Positions 25,097 through 33,698 of a DNA stretch of 64,000 nucleotides are shown here, in pieces. The stretch is taken from positions 124,001 to 188,000 of the forward strand of contig FNAW01000003.1 of NCBI GenBank assembly GCA_900102115.1. The letters are read 5' to 3'. Both the position numbers and the translations under genes were made by a program. Numbering within the stretch: position 1 is the first letter of the stretch; the number at the start of each line of letters is the position of its first letter. This DNA comes from Blastococcus fimeti. Lineage in GTDB: Bacteria > Actinomycetota > Actinomycetes > Mycobacteriales > Geodermatophilaceae. The notes under the pieces were generated by a model. That model was given only the letters and a program-made list of their open reading frames with translations, was not told the DNA's origin and did no database searches.

Positions 25097-26767
25097 GTGG
25101 CTCAGTACATCTACACGATGGTCCGCGCGCGCAAGGCGCACGGCGACAAGGTGATCCTCGACAACGTCACCCTGTCGTTCCTGCCCGGCGCGAAGATCGG
25201 CGTCGTCGGCCCCAACGGCGCCGGCAAGTCGACCGTGCTCCAGATCATGGCCGGCATGCAGCAGCCCTCCAACGGCGAGGCGACGCTCGCGCCGGAGGCG
25301 ACGGTCGGGATCCTCCTGCAGGAGCCGCCGCTGAACGAGGCCCTCGACGTGCGGGGCAACGTCGAAGAGGCGGTCAAGCCGCTGCGCGACGCGCTGACCC
25401 GCTTCGAGGAGGTCAGCGCGGCGATGGGCGAGCCCGACGCCGATTTCGACTCGCTCCTCACCGAGCAGGGCGAGCTCATGGAGATCATCGAGAACCAGGA
25501 CGGCTGGGAGCTCGACGCCCGCATCGAGCAGGCCATGGACGCGCTGCGCTGCCCGCCCGGCGACGCCGACGTCACTGTTCTCTCCGGTGGTGAGCGCCGC
25601 CGCGTGGCGCTGTGCAAGCTGCTGCTCGAGGCGCCCGACCTGCTGCTCCTCGACGAGCCGACCAACCACCTCGACGCCGAGAGCGTCGCGTGGCTGGAGC
25701 AGCATCTGGAGAAGTACGCCGGCACGGTCGTCGCGGTCACACACGACCGGTACTTCCTGGACAACGTCGCCGAGTGGATCCTCGAGCTCGACCGGGGCCG
25801 CGCGTACCCCTACGAGGGCAACTACTCCACCTACCTCGAGACCAAGGCCGCCCGCCTCCAGGTCGAGGGGGCCAAGGACGCCAAGCGCGCCAAGCGGCTG
25901 AAGGACGAGCTGGAGTGGGTGCGCTCCGGCGCCAAGGCCCGCCAGGCCAAGAGCAAGGCCCGTCTGGCCCGGTACGAGGAGATGGCCGCGGAGGCCGACA
26001 AGTTCCGCAAGTTGGACTTCGAGGAGATCCAGATCCCGCCGGGCCCGCGCCTGGGCAGCGTCGTCGTCGAGACGAGCAAGCTGACCAAGGGCTTCGGCGA
26101 CCGCGTGCTGATCGACGGCCTGTCGTTCACCCTGCCGCGCAACGGCATCGTCGGCGTCGTCGGCCCCAACGGTGCCGGCAAGACCACGCTGTTCAAGATG
26201 CTGGTCGGCGAGGAGAAGCCCGACGAGGGCGAGATCAAGGTCGGCGAGACCGTCAAGCTCTCCTACGTCGAGCAGAGCCGCGGCGGCATCGACCCGAAGA
26301 AGACGCTGTGGGAGGTCGTGTCCGACGGCCTGGACCACATCAAGGTCGGCAACGTCGAGATGCCCTCGCGCGCCTACATCGCGGCGTTCGGCTTCAAGGG
26401 CCACGACCAGCAGAAGCTGGCCGGCGTGCTGTCCGGTGGTGAGCGGAACCGTCTCAACCTCGCCCTGACCCTCAAGCAGGGCGGCAACCTGCTGCTCCTC
26501 GACGAGCCGACCAACGACCTGGACGTCGAGACGCTGACCAGCCTGGAGAGCGCGCTGCTCGAGTTCCCCGGCTGCGCCGTCGTGGTGAGCCACGACCGGT
26601 GGTTCCTCGACCGGGTGGCGACGCACATCCTCGCCTACGAGGGTGACTCGAAGTGGTTCTGGTTCGAGGGCAACTTCGACGACTACGAGAAGAACAAGGT
26701 CGAGCGGCTCGGCGTGGAGGCCACCCGGCCGCACCGGGCGACCTACCGGAAGCTCTCGCGCGACTGA
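25097..26767 (+). CDS. ettA: energy-dependent translational throttle protein EttA (ABC-F ATPase)
   Basis: EttA binds the ribosomal E site and gates the first translation step according to the ATP/ADP ratio. The 556-residue protein has two ABC cassettes: Walker A GPNGAGKST near 38 and GPNGAGKTT near 358, signatures LSGGERRRVAL and LSGGERNRLNL, and Walker B LLLLDEPTNHLD and LLLLDEPTNDLD. The arm and linker sequences (ELEWVRSGAKARQAKSKARLARYEEM) match EttA and no membrane domain is present. GTG 25097 begins with the family-typical AQYIYTMVRARKAHGDK. Confidence 0.95.
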   Translation: MAQYIYTMVRARKAHGDKVILDNVTLSFLPGAKIGVVGPNGAGKSTVLQIMAGMQQPSNGEATLAPEATVGILLQEPPLNEALDVRGNVEEAVKPLRDALTRFEEVSAAMGEPDADFDSLLTEQGELMEIIENQDGWELDARIEQAMDALRCPPGDADVTVLSGGERRRVALCKLLLEAPDLLLLDEPTNHLDAESVAWLEQHLEKYAGTVVAVTHDRYFLDNVAEWILELDRGRAYPYEGNYSTYLETKAARLQVEGAKDAKRAKRLKDELEWVRSGAKARQAKSKARLARYEEMAAEADKFRKLDFEEIQIPPGPRLGSVVVETSKLTKGFGDRVLIDGLSFTLPRNGIVGVVGPNGAGKTTLFKMLVGEEKPDEGEIKVGETVKLSYVEQSRGGIDPKKTLWEVVSDGLDHIKVGNVEMPSRAYIAAFGFKGHDQQKLAGVLSGGERNRLNLALTLKQGGNLLLLDEPTNDLDVETLTSLESALLEFPGCAVVVSHDRWFLDRVATHILAYEGDSKWFWFEGNFDDYEKNKVERLGVEATRPHRATYRKLSRD

Positions 26768-26791
26768 TCCGCACGACCGCACGACCCCCGG

Positions 26792-26825
26792 CGGCCGGCC
26801 CGGAGCACCTGCTCCGCGCCGGCCG
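26792..26825. terminator. bidirectional hairpin terminator
   Basis: CGGCCGGCCCGGAGCA and TGCTCCGCGCCGGCCG pair over 16 bases with one mismatch and a 2-base turn. It lies between ettA and the convergent phosphatase gene. Confidence 0.7.
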
Positions 26826-26836
26826 TCGTCGTCCGG

Positions 26837-27295
26837 TCAGGCGCTCGCCGCGTGCCCGGGCAGCTCGTCGTCGTCGAAGTGCAGCACGAACCGGCGCTGC
26901 CGCCAGGTCTCGACCGCCCGCCACCGGTAGTGGTGCCGAACGAACGCCACGGCCTCGTCGGCGGGCACGCCGTCCAGCACGGCCAGGCAGGCCAGCGCCG
27001 TGCCGGTGCGGCCGGTCCCGCCACCGCAGGCCACCTCCACCCGCTGGTGGGCCGCGCGCACCCAGGCCGTCGCCAGCGCCAGCCGCAGCACGTCAGGTTC
27101 CGCCGGCAGCCCGAAGTCGCGCCACGGCACCCACACCTGCTCCCAGGCGGTCTCCGGCGGACGGCGCCCCACCAGGTAGACGCCGAACTCCGGCTGCGGT
27201 GCCGGCGGTGCCGCCCGCATCGAGCGCCCGAGCACCCGCCGGCCCGACGGCAGTGTGAGCACGCCCGGCAGGTCCGCCGGCCACGGGTCTCCCAT
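26837..27295 (-). CDS. protein-tyrosine phosphatase-like protein
   Basis: The 152-residue protein carries the phosphatase P-loop C90-GGGTG-R96 (VEVACGGGTGRTGTALACLAVL), so Cys90 would be the nucleophile and Arg96 would bind phosphate. Asp60 in VPWRDFGLP is a candidate general acid. It is smaller than classical PTPs and resembles a group of actinobacterial protein phosphatases. ATG 27295 has a -10-like TACCGT six bases upstream (27302-27307) and no ribosome-binding site, pointing to a leaderless mRNA. Confidence 0.8.
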   Translation of the reverse strand: MGDPWPADLPGVLTLPSGRRVLGRSMRAAPPAPQPEFGVYLVGRRPPETAWEQVWVPWRDFGLPAEPDVLRLALATAWVRAAHQRVEVACGGGTGRTGTALACLAVLDGVPADEAVAFVRHHYRWRAVETWRQRRFVLHFDDDELPGHAASA

Positions 27296-27362
27296 CGGGC
27301 CACGGTAGGGCTCCCGGCAGGTCCGTGCGAGGTCTGGAGGCGCCGTACGGCAGGGTGGCCCT

Positions 27363-27776
27363 GTGAGGCACACCGCGGCGGTCCCGATGCGCTGGTCGGA
27401 CATGGACGCCTATCAGCACATCAACAACGTGGCCTTCCTCGGCTACTTCGAGATCGCCCGCATCAGCCTGTTCCGCGAGCAGCCCACGCACGACCTGCGC
27501 ACCGGGCAGCGTCGGGGGCTGATCGTCGCCGCGCACGAGATCGCCTACAAGCGCCCGGTCGTCTACTCGTCCCAGCCGTTGCAGGTCGACATCTGGGTGA
27601 GCGACGTCCGTGCCGCGACGTTCCTGTGCCACTACGAGCTGTTCGACCACGAGAAGCTCGCGGTCACCGGCAGCACGAAGATCGTTCCGTTCGACTTCGC
27701 CATCGAGCGCCCGCGCCGGCTCACGCCGGAGGAGAAGGAGTTCCTGGCCCGCTGGACCGACGACGCGGCGAGCTGA
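27363..27776 (+). CDS. acyl-CoA thioesterase, 4HBT hot-dog fold
   Basis: The 137-residue protein has the 4-hydroxybenzoyl-CoA thioesterase signature: MRWSDMDAYQHINNVAFLGYFEIARI near the N-terminus, with Asp15 as the candidate catalytic residue, and IAYKRPVVYSSQPLQVDIWV. It hydrolyses an acyl-CoA of unknown chain. The gene starts with GTG and is divergent from the phosphatase gene, with 67 bases between. It is convergent with the MOSC gene. Confidence 0.88.
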   Translation: MRHTAAVPMRWSDMDAYQHINNVAFLGYFEIARISLFREQPTHDLRTGQRRGLIVAAHEIAYKRPVVYSSQPLQVDIWVSDVRAATFLCHYELFDHEKLAVTGSTKIVPFDFAIERPRRLTPEEKEFLARWTDDAAS

Positions 27777-27785
27777 GCGCGCGGC

Positions 27786-28322
27786 TCAGGCGGGGACGAT
27801 CCGCGGCACCGGGCGGTCCGCGCCGGTGGGCGCGCCCCGCTGTGCGGCCTCCTCGTCGGGCACGAGCCGGACCGGTGCGCCGGCGGTGACCAGCCCGCCG
27901 CCGAACACGGCCGCGTTGATGCCGCCCCGGTGCACCATCGCCTTGACCAGCTTCAGCCCGGTCAGCCGCTCCAGGTGCGTGCACGGCGGGCAGCGCTTCA
28001 TCCCGAACAGCAGCGCGTCGCCGACGGCGAACCAGCGGCCCACCAGCGCGGGCAGGTCCACCCCCGTCGTCACCAGGTTGCGTCGGGTGTCCTCGGTGGT
28101 GAACGACGCCCCCACCTCGGCGGCCACGGCCGCGACGTCGTCCCGGTCGATCAGCGTGAGCTGCTTCTCCAGGTCCGGGTACTGCGCCCACGTGCCGCCA
28201 CCGAGGGCGTAGCGGTCGCCCTCGATCCCGACCCCCGCCACCAGCCGTGCCGAGGGCCGGCGCTCCATGGGCGCCGCGGCGGACGGGGTCGTCCAGATCT
28301 CCAGCAGGGTTCCGGTGTCCAT
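27786..28322 (-). CDS. MOSC domain-containing protein
   Basis: The 178-residue protein has the beta-strand-rich MOSC domain of molybdenum cofactor sulfurases and mARC-like proteins. The conserved region is VGDALLFGMKRCPPCTHLERLTG, with Cys residues that could bind the sulfur carried to the molybdenum cofactor. It stands alone without the NifS-like domain. ATG 28322 has GGAGG nearby. It lies 14 bases after the ECF transporter permease gene and may be co-transcribed with bioY-ecfA-ecfT, although no functional link with biotin is known to me. Confidence 0.85.
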   Translation of the reverse strand: MDTGTLLEIWTTPSAAAPMERRPSARLVAGVGIEGDRYALGGGTWAQYPDLEKQLTLIDRDDVAAVAAEVGASFTTEDTRRNLVTTGVDLPALVGRWFAVGDALLFGMKRCPPCTHLERLTGLKLVKAMVHRGGINAAVFGGGLVTAGAPVRLVPDEEAAQRGAPTGADRPVPRIVPA

Positions 28323-28336
28323 GGGGGCCTCCAGGG

Positions 28337-28993
28337 TCAGGCGGCGGTCACGGGGGAGCGGCGCCCCCGGGCGGGCGGTTCGTCGTCGGCGCCGCGGGCG
28401 TCGAGCGCCTCGCTGATGGTGTGCGCCATCTGCAGCAGCTGCACGAGCAGGGGGGTGACCGTCGTCCGGACCCCGCGCAGACCTCGGGCCGAGCCGCCGC
28501 GGGCGGCCTGCGCCTCGCGGATCCGGTCGGCGCGCTCGGCCAGCACCGGGATGAACCGCAGGGCCATCGCGATGACCAGCCCGATCCGGGCCGGGCGCAC
28601 GCCGAACACCCGCAGCGGCGCGCACAGCCACTCGATCACGGCCACCATCTCGGTCACCCGCGTCGTCGCCGTCACCACCGCCGCTGCCAGGACCAGCGCC
28701 AGCAGCCGCAGCACGGTCACCGCCGCGGTGGGCAGGTCGCTGAACAGCGCGTGGAAGACGAACAGCCCGGCCAGCCACCAGCGGACCGTGCGGGCCTGCC
28801 GGGCGAGCGACGCGGCGGGCAGCCGGGCGGCACCCAGGCCGACCAGGAGCACCCCCAGCAGCCCTGCGGCCGCCACCGGCAGCGTGGGCACCGCGAAGAG
28901 GACGACGGCGAGCACCGCCAGCGCCAGCAGCTTGCCGCCCGCCGGCACGCGGTGGACGGCGCTCTGCCTGGGCACGTAGAGCGCGAGGGTCAT
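28337..28993 (-). CDS. ecfT: energy-coupling factor transporter T protein (EcfT/BioN type)
   Basis: EcfT is the membrane coupling subunit that links the substrate-binding component to the ATPases. The 218-residue protein has about five hydrophobic segments and two Ala-Arg-Gly coupling motifs, in REAQAARGGS and SEALDARGADD, which contact the ATPase. It overlaps the ATPase gene by 4 bases. With BioY and a single ATPase next door it forms a dedicated group I biotin importer. Confidence 0.9.
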   Translation of the reverse strand: MTLALYVPRQSAVHRVPAGGKLLALAVLAVVLFAVPTLPVAAAGLLGVLLVGLGAARLPAASLARQARTVRWWLAGLFVFHALFSDLPTAAVTVLRLLALVLAAAVVTATTRVTEMVAVIEWLCAPLRVFGVRPARIGLVIAMALRFIPVLAERADRIREAQAARGGSARGLRGVRTTVTPLLVQLLQMAHTISEALDARGADDEPPARGRRSPVTAA

Positions 28994-29724
28994 CGGCCCT
29001 CCATCAGCGCCCGGTAGGCCGCGATGGCGGGCCGCGGTGCGGCGTCCTCGACCACCCGGCCGCCGTCGATCACCAGCACCCGGTCGAAGTGCTCGAGCAG
29101 GTCCAGCTGGTGGGTCACCACGACCACCTGCTGCTCGAGTTCGTCGATGACCCGGGCGATGCGCCGGGCGTTGATCAGGTCGAGCAGCGTCGTCGGCTCG
29201 TCGAACACGACCCGCGCCGGCCGCATCACGAGCACCCCGGCGATGGCCAGCAGCTGCTTCTGCCCGCCGGACAGCAGGTGCGCGGGGTGGTCGGCGTGCC
29301 CGTCCAGCCCGTATCGGGCGAGCACCTCGGTCACCCGCTCGGCCCGCTCGGGCGCGGGCACGCCCTGGTTCTCCAGGCCGTAGGCGGCGTCCTCGGCGAC
29401 CGTCGGGTGCACGATCTGCGCGTCGGGGTCCTGGAAGACGAAGCCCACCCGACGGCGGACCGCGCGCACGGAGGTCCGGGTGTCCAGCCCGTCGACCAGG
29501 ACGTGCCCGTCGGTGGGCACCACGAGCCCGTTGAGCAGCCGGGCGAAGGTGCTCTTGCCCGAGCCGTTGGCGCCGACGATGCCGATCCGCGGCTCGGTCA
29601 GGTGCAGGTCGAGGTCGGCGAGCACCGGGCGGTCGCCATAGCGGTGCGAGACCCCGCGGAGCTCGATCCCGCGGGTGGGGTCGGCGCGGGCCTCGGGTTC
29701 CGGATCGGAGCGGCGGAACCTCAC
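28990..29724 (-). CDS. energy-coupling factor ABC transporter ATPase (BioM type)
   Basis: The 244-residue ATPase has Walker A IVGANGSGKST, Q-loop VFQDPDAQI, signature LLSGGQKQLLAIAGVL, Walker B VVFDEPTTLLD and switch His in VVVTHQL. The FVFQDPDAQIVHPTVAEDAAYG stretch is typical of ECF ATPases. It lies between bioY and ecfT with 4-base overlaps on both sides, so it should power biotin uptake. Confidence 0.92.
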   Translation of the reverse strand: MRFRRSDPEPEARADPTRGIELRGVSHRYGDRPVLADLDLHLTEPRIGIVGANGSGKSTFARLLNGLVVPTDGHVLVDGLDTRTSVRAVRRRVGFVFQDPDAQIVHPTVAEDAAYGLENQGVPAPERAERVTEVLARYGLDGHADHPAHLLSGGQKQLLAIAGVLVMRPARVVFDEPTTLLDLINARRIARVIDELEQQVVVVTHQLDLLEHFDRVLVIDGGRVVEDAAPRPAIAAYRALMEGR

Positions 29725-30284
29725 CGGCCGGCGAGCTCCCGCTGCGGTCGCTCGATCACCGGGTAGCTGCGCCGCACCTGGTCGGCGATCGCCGCGGCGA
29801 TGAACGCCTTGGCCGCGTCACCCGGCAGGAACGGCCAGGCGCCCGACACGATCGCCTCCCACAGGGAGAGGTTCGCGACGGCGGCGAGCACGGGGACGCC
29901 GATCAGGTAGATGACGACCATGCCGCCGAGGACGTTGATCAGCACGCCCCACACGACCGTGTAGCGGGACCAGACGCGCTCGGTGAGCCAGCCGATGACG
30001 AACGCGGCCACCGGCCAGCTGTACAGGTAACCGGCGGTCGCCCCGGCGAAGACCGCCAGGCCGCCGGCCCCGCTGGACAGCAGTGGCAGCCCGATCGCGA
30101 CGAGCACCAGGAACAGCAGCACGGCGAGGAACCCGCGGCGCGCGCCCAGCACGCCGCCGGCCAGCATCACGCCGAGGGTCTGCGCGGTGATCGGGACCGG
30201 CCCGATGTTCACCGCGGGCAGCGTGCCGAGCACCGCGATGATGGCCGCGAAGAGCGCGATGTAGGCCAGGTCCTTGGTCTTCAT
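29721..30284 (-). CDS. bioY: biotin transporter substrate-binding component BioY
   Basis: BioY is the membrane S component that binds biotin. The 187-residue protein has about six membrane helices and the family motifs TLPAVNIGPVPITAQTLGVMLAGGVLGARRG and GATAGYLYSWPVAAFVIGWL. It leads the bioY-ecfA-ecfT operon on the minus strand. GGGAG precedes ATG 30284. No TGAAC/GTTCA-type BioQ site is visible in the 92 bases upstream; a weak -10-like TACCTT lies at 30340-30345. Confidence 0.93.
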   Translation of the reverse strand: MKTKDLAYIALFAAIIAVLGTLPAVNIGPVPITAQTLGVMLAGGVLGARRGFLAVLLFLVLVAIGLPLLSSGAGGLAVFAGATAGYLYSWPVAAFVIGWLTERVWSRYTVVWGVLINVLGGMVVIYLIGVPVLAAVANLSLWEAIVSGAWPFLPGDAAKAFIAAAIADQVRRSYPVIERPQRELAGR

Positions 30285-30350
30285 GTCAGCTCCCGCGTGC
30301 GCCGGTGGTCAGGCGCCGCCACGGCGCGTTCCGTGCGGCAAGGTACCCGA

Positions 30351-30364
30351 GCGCTCCGGAGCGC
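30351..30364. terminator. short palindromic hairpin after the GH13 gene
   Basis: GCGCTCCGGAGCGC is a perfect 14-base palindrome, extended by CCG/CGG arms with one mismatch, 13 bases after the end of the glycoside hydrolase gene. It may stop that operon before bioY. Confidence 0.45.
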
Positions 30365-30376
30365 CCGGAGGGTCGG

Positions 30377-31933
30377 TCAGGCGACCAGCCAGGCGGCCGC
30401 GTCGTCCGGGAGCCGGCCGTCGGCGACGTCGGCGCTCGCCAGCAGCACCGTTCCCTCGGGGAGCGGAACGGCCACGCCCGAGAGGTTGAGCAGGCACACC
30501 AGGCCACCGGTGCGCCGGAAGGCGAGGCATCCGTCGGGTGCCGGTAACCACTGCAGGCCCTCGCCGGTGAAGGCCGGTGAGGACGACCGGAGCGCCAGCG
30601 CCGCTCGGTACAGCGACTGCATCGACACCGGATCGGCGGCCTGTGCCTCGGCCGTCAGCCCTGCCCAGCCCTGGGGCATCGGCAGCCACGTGTCGGCGCT
30701 CGACGAGAAGCCGTAGGAGGGCTCGGTGCCCGACCACGGCACGGGGATGCGGCAGGCGTCGCGGCCGCGCTCCTGCCCACCGGACCGGATCCAGATCGGG
30801 TCCTGCAGCGCGTCGTCCGGCAGGTCGACGTCGGGCATGCCCAGCTCGTCGCCGTTGTAGAGGTAGGCCACCCCTGGTAGCGCGAGCTGCAGCAGCGCGG
30901 CCGCCCGGGCCCGGCGGGTGCCGAGCTCACCGCCGCCGTAGCGGGTCACGTGCCGCGGCCGGTCGTGGTTGGAGAGCACCCAGCACGCCGGGGCGGGGGT
31001 GCCCTCGACCGCCGCCAGCGAGTGGACGACGGCGTCGCGCAGGGCGGTCGGCGTCCACTCCGCCGTCAGCAGCTTGAAGTTGAACGCCAGCTGCAGCTCG
31101 TCCGGGCGCAGGTACCGGGCCAGCCGGTCGTCGTCGGAGACCCACACCTCGCCGACGGCCATGGCGCCGGGGCGCTCGTCGAGCACCGCGCGGATCCGCC
31201 GGTGCACCGCGTGCACACCGTCCTGGTCGAAGCGGAGGTCACCGGGGCCGTGGTCGTCGAGCAGGCCGGTGTCCTCCATCGGCACCATGTCCGGCAGTCC
31301 GTCGGGCTTGGCCATGCCGTGGGCGACGTCGATGCGGAAGCCGTCGACGCCGCGGTCCAGCCAGAAGCGCAGCGTCTCCTCGAGGTCGGCCAGCACCTCG
31401 GGGTTGCCGAAGTCCAGGTCCGGCTGCTCCGGCGCGAAGATGTGCAGGTACCACTGGCCGTCGGGCACCCGCGTCCACGCCGGGCCGCCGAAGACCGACG
31501 GCCAGTTGTTGGGCGGCTCGCTGCCGTCGGCCCCGCGGCCGTCGCGGAAGACGTAGCGGGCGCGCTCGGGCGAGCCCGGCCCGGCCGCGAGCGCCGCCCG
31601 GAACCACGCGTGCTCGGACGAGCTGTGGTTCGGGACCACGTCGATCGTGACCCGCAGGCCCAGCGCGTGCGCCTCGGCCAGCAGGGCGTCGAACTCCGCG
31701 AGGTCGCCGAACACCGGGGCGACGTCGCGCGGATCGGCGACGTCGTAGCCGTGGTCGGCCATCGGGGAGGGGAAGAAGGGCGTGATCCACAGCGCGTCGA
31801 CGCCGAGGTCGCGCAGGTAGGTGAGCCGGCCGCGCAGGCCGGCGAGGTCACCGACGCCGTCGCCGTTCCCGTCGGCGAAGCTGCGGACGTAGACCTGGTA
31901 GAAGACCGCGTCCCGCCACCACGTGCCGGTCAT
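30377..31933 (-). CDS. alpha-glucosidase / oligo-1,6-glucosidase (GH13)
   Basis: The 518-residue enzyme is a GH13 family alpha-glucosidase. Region I ends VTIDVVPNHSS, the nucleophile Asp lies in DGFRIDVAHGM, the acid/base Glu in AVGEVWVSDD and the transition-state Asp in VLSNHDRPR. There is no signal peptide, so it works on imported oligosaccharides (maltose or isomaltose type). The C-terminal beta domain is complete. The ATG overlaps the stop of the globin gene (ATGA), placing it third in an MFS-globin-GH13 operon. Confidence 0.92.
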   Translation of the reverse strand: MTGTWWRDAVFYQVYVRSFADGNGDGVGDLAGLRGRLTYLRDLGVDALWITPFFPSPMADHGYDVADPRDVAPVFGDLAEFDALLAEAHALGLRVTIDVVPNHSSSEHAWFRAALAAGPGSPERARYVFRDGRGADGSEPPNNWPSVFGGPAWTRVPDGQWYLHIFAPEQPDLDFGNPEVLADLEETLRFWLDRGVDGFRIDVAHGMAKPDGLPDMVPMEDTGLLDDHGPGDLRFDQDGVHAVHRRIRAVLDERPGAMAVGEVWVSDDDRLARYLRPDELQLAFNFKLLTAEWTPTALRDAVVHSLAAVEGTPAPACWVLSNHDRPRHVTRYGGGELGTRRARAAALLQLALPGVAYLYNGDELGMPDVDLPDDALQDPIWIRSGGQERGRDACRIPVPWSGTEPSYGFSSSADTWLPMPQGWAGLTAEAQAADPVSMQSLYRAALALRSSSPAFTGEGLQWLPAPDGCLAFRRTGGLVCLLNLSGVAVPLPEGTVLLASADVADGRLPDDAAAWLVA

Positions 31934-32364
31934 CGGCCGGGAGAGCGGTCGGCGTCCGCGTCGGCGGGGAAGCGGTTCTGCATGCTGCCCGCCGCGTTGA
32001 CCAGGTAGCCCCAGAGGGTGGCGTCCTGGTCGGCCGGGAGCTCGAGGGAGTCCACGGCGTCGCGCATGTGCGTGATCCAGGCGTCGCGCTCGGCCGGCCC
32101 GATGGCGAACGGCGCGTGCCGCATCCGCAGCCGCGGGTGCCCGCGCTCGTCGGAGTAGGTCGTGGGCCCGCCCCAGTACTGCTCCAGGAAGCGGCGTAGC
32201 CGCAGTTCGGCCCCCGCCCAGTCGTCCTGGGGGTACAGCGGCGCGAGCACCGGGTCGCTGCGGACGGCGGCGTAGAACCGGGCCACGAGTCGCTCGAAGG
32301 TCGCCTGCCCGCCGACCTCGTCGTAGAAGGTCCGGGCCGACGGCAGTCGCCTCGACTCGCTCAT
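31930..32364 (-). CDS. glbO: truncated hemoglobin, group 2 (GlbO type)
   Basis: The 144-residue protein has the 2-over-2 globin fold of actinobacterial GlbO: FYDEVGGQATFERLVARFYAAVRSDPVLAPLYP, then WGGPTTYSDERGHPRLRMRHAPFAIG with the proximal His in the MRH segment, and a C-terminal helix. GlbO binds oxygen and may protect against peroxide or NO. It overlaps both the MFS gene upstream and the GH13 gene downstream by 4 bases each. Confidence 0.92.
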   Translation of the reverse strand: MSESRRLPSARTFYDEVGGQATFERLVARFYAAVRSDPVLAPLYPQDDWAGAELRLRRFLEQYWGGPTTYSDERGHPRLRMRHAPFAIGPAERDAWITHMRDAVDSLELPADQDATLWGYLVNAAGSMQNRFPADADADRSPGR

Positions 32365-33629
32365 GCCCGCGGTGCTCCCTCGGCGTCGATCGTGACGGGC
32401 GACCGGTCGTACGTCCGTCGATAGGCAATCAGCGCCGGGGCGACGGCGATCATTCCGATCCCGCCGCACAAGGCGAGCACGCCACTGGGTGCCACGCCCT
32501 CGGCGGCGAGCCCGGCGGCCAGCGCCCCGATGCCCTGCACGCCGTACAGGCCGCTGACCGCGACGCCGAAGGCGCGGCCGCGGTAGGCCGCCGGCGTCGC
32601 CTGGACGAAGGCGATGTTGAGCGGGATGAGCCAGGCGGAGCCGAGGCCGGAGACGAACAGCAGCGCGAGCAGCGTCGTGAAGGAGGGCCAGCTCGCGCCG
32701 ACCAGGGCCACCACCAGGCCACCGGCCAGCAGCGGGGCGAGGGAGAGCAGGACCAGCGGGACGACCAGCCGTTCCCGGCGGCCCGGCGTCACCAGGCGGC
32801 CGAGCAGCAGCCCGCCGACCACCACACCGGCCGGGTTGGCGGCGAGCAGCACGCCGATCGCCATGCTGCCTCCGCCGAGCTGCGAGGCGAGGGGTGCGGC
32901 GATGCCCTCCCACGCGTTGCCGAACAGGGCCCCCACCCAGAGGACGGCGATGATCGCGACCATCCGCCGGGTGCGGCCGATGAAGCGCAGACCGGCGGCG
33001 GCGTCGCGCCACAGCGACGAGCCGGCCTCCGGCGGCGCGGGCGCCGGCCGGCGCTGCAGGCGGGCGGACAGCCACAGCGCCGAGACCGCGAAGGTGACCG
33101 CGTCGATGCCCAGGGCCAGCGAGGGGTGGACGGCCACGAGCGCGCCCCCCACCAGGAAGCCCGCGACCTGGGCGACCTGCAGGGTCACCGTCGTCATCGA
33201 CGTCGCCAGGGCGTAGCGCTCGCCGTCGAGCACGTCGGCCATCACCGCCGAGCGGGCCGATTCGAAGGGTGGCGCGCAGAGCGAGACCAGCAGCAGCAGC
33301 CCGAGCAGCACCGTCAGCGGCATGCCCGGCACGGCCATCAGCGCGAGCAGGAGGGCCCGGACGACGTCGGTGGAGATGAGCACGCGGTGCCGGGGCAGCC
33401 GGTCGGCCAGGGTGGACAGCAGCGGCCCACCGATCAGCCACGGGAAGTGGCTGATGGCGAAGGTGAGCGCGGACAGCAGCGGTGAGTTCGTGCGCTGGTA
33501 GACCAGCACGGTCAGCGCGACGCGGGCGAGCTCGTCGCCCGCGGTCGAGAGCAGGAACGTGCCGAAGAGCGGGCGGAACTCCGCGACGGCGAAGACCTCG
33601 CGGTACGTGGCCGGCCGGACGGGGACCAC
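32361..33629 (-). CDS. MFS transporter
   Basis: The 422-residue protein has about twelve membrane helices of the major facilitator superfamily with the loop 2-3 motif GGPLLSTLADRLPRHRVL. It resembles the actinobacterial group of drug or metabolite exporters without a strict substrate signature. It is the first gene of the MFS-globin-GH13 operon. The start is GTG 33629 behind a purine-rich GGGAGAG. Substrate is unknown; the GH13 neighbour does not prove a sugar. Confidence 0.85.
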   Translation of the reverse strand: MVPVRPATYREVFAVAEFRPLFGTFLLSTAGDELARVALTVLVYQRTNSPLLSALTFAISHFPWLIGGPLLSTLADRLPRHRVLISTDVVRALLLALMAVPGMPLTVLLGLLLLVSLCAPPFESARSAVMADVLDGERYALATSMTTVTLQVAQVAGFLVGGALVAVHPSLALGIDAVTFAVSALWLSARLQRRPAPAPPEAGSSLWRDAAAGLRFIGRTRRMVAIIAVLWVGALFGNAWEGIAAPLASQLGGGSMAIGVLLAANPAGVVVGGLLLGRLVTPGRRERLVVPLVLLSLAPLLAGGLVVALVGASWPSFTTLLALLFVSGLGSAWLIPLNIAFVQATPAAYRGRAFGVAVSGLYGVQGIGALAAGLAAEGVAPSGVLALCGGIGMIAVAPALIAYRRTYDRSPVTIDAEGAPRA

Positions 33630-33698
33630 CTCTCCCGGCGCGGTCGCGGTCAGCGGAGCCCGACCACGGTTAGTGACCTGTTCATCACCGAAATACTC

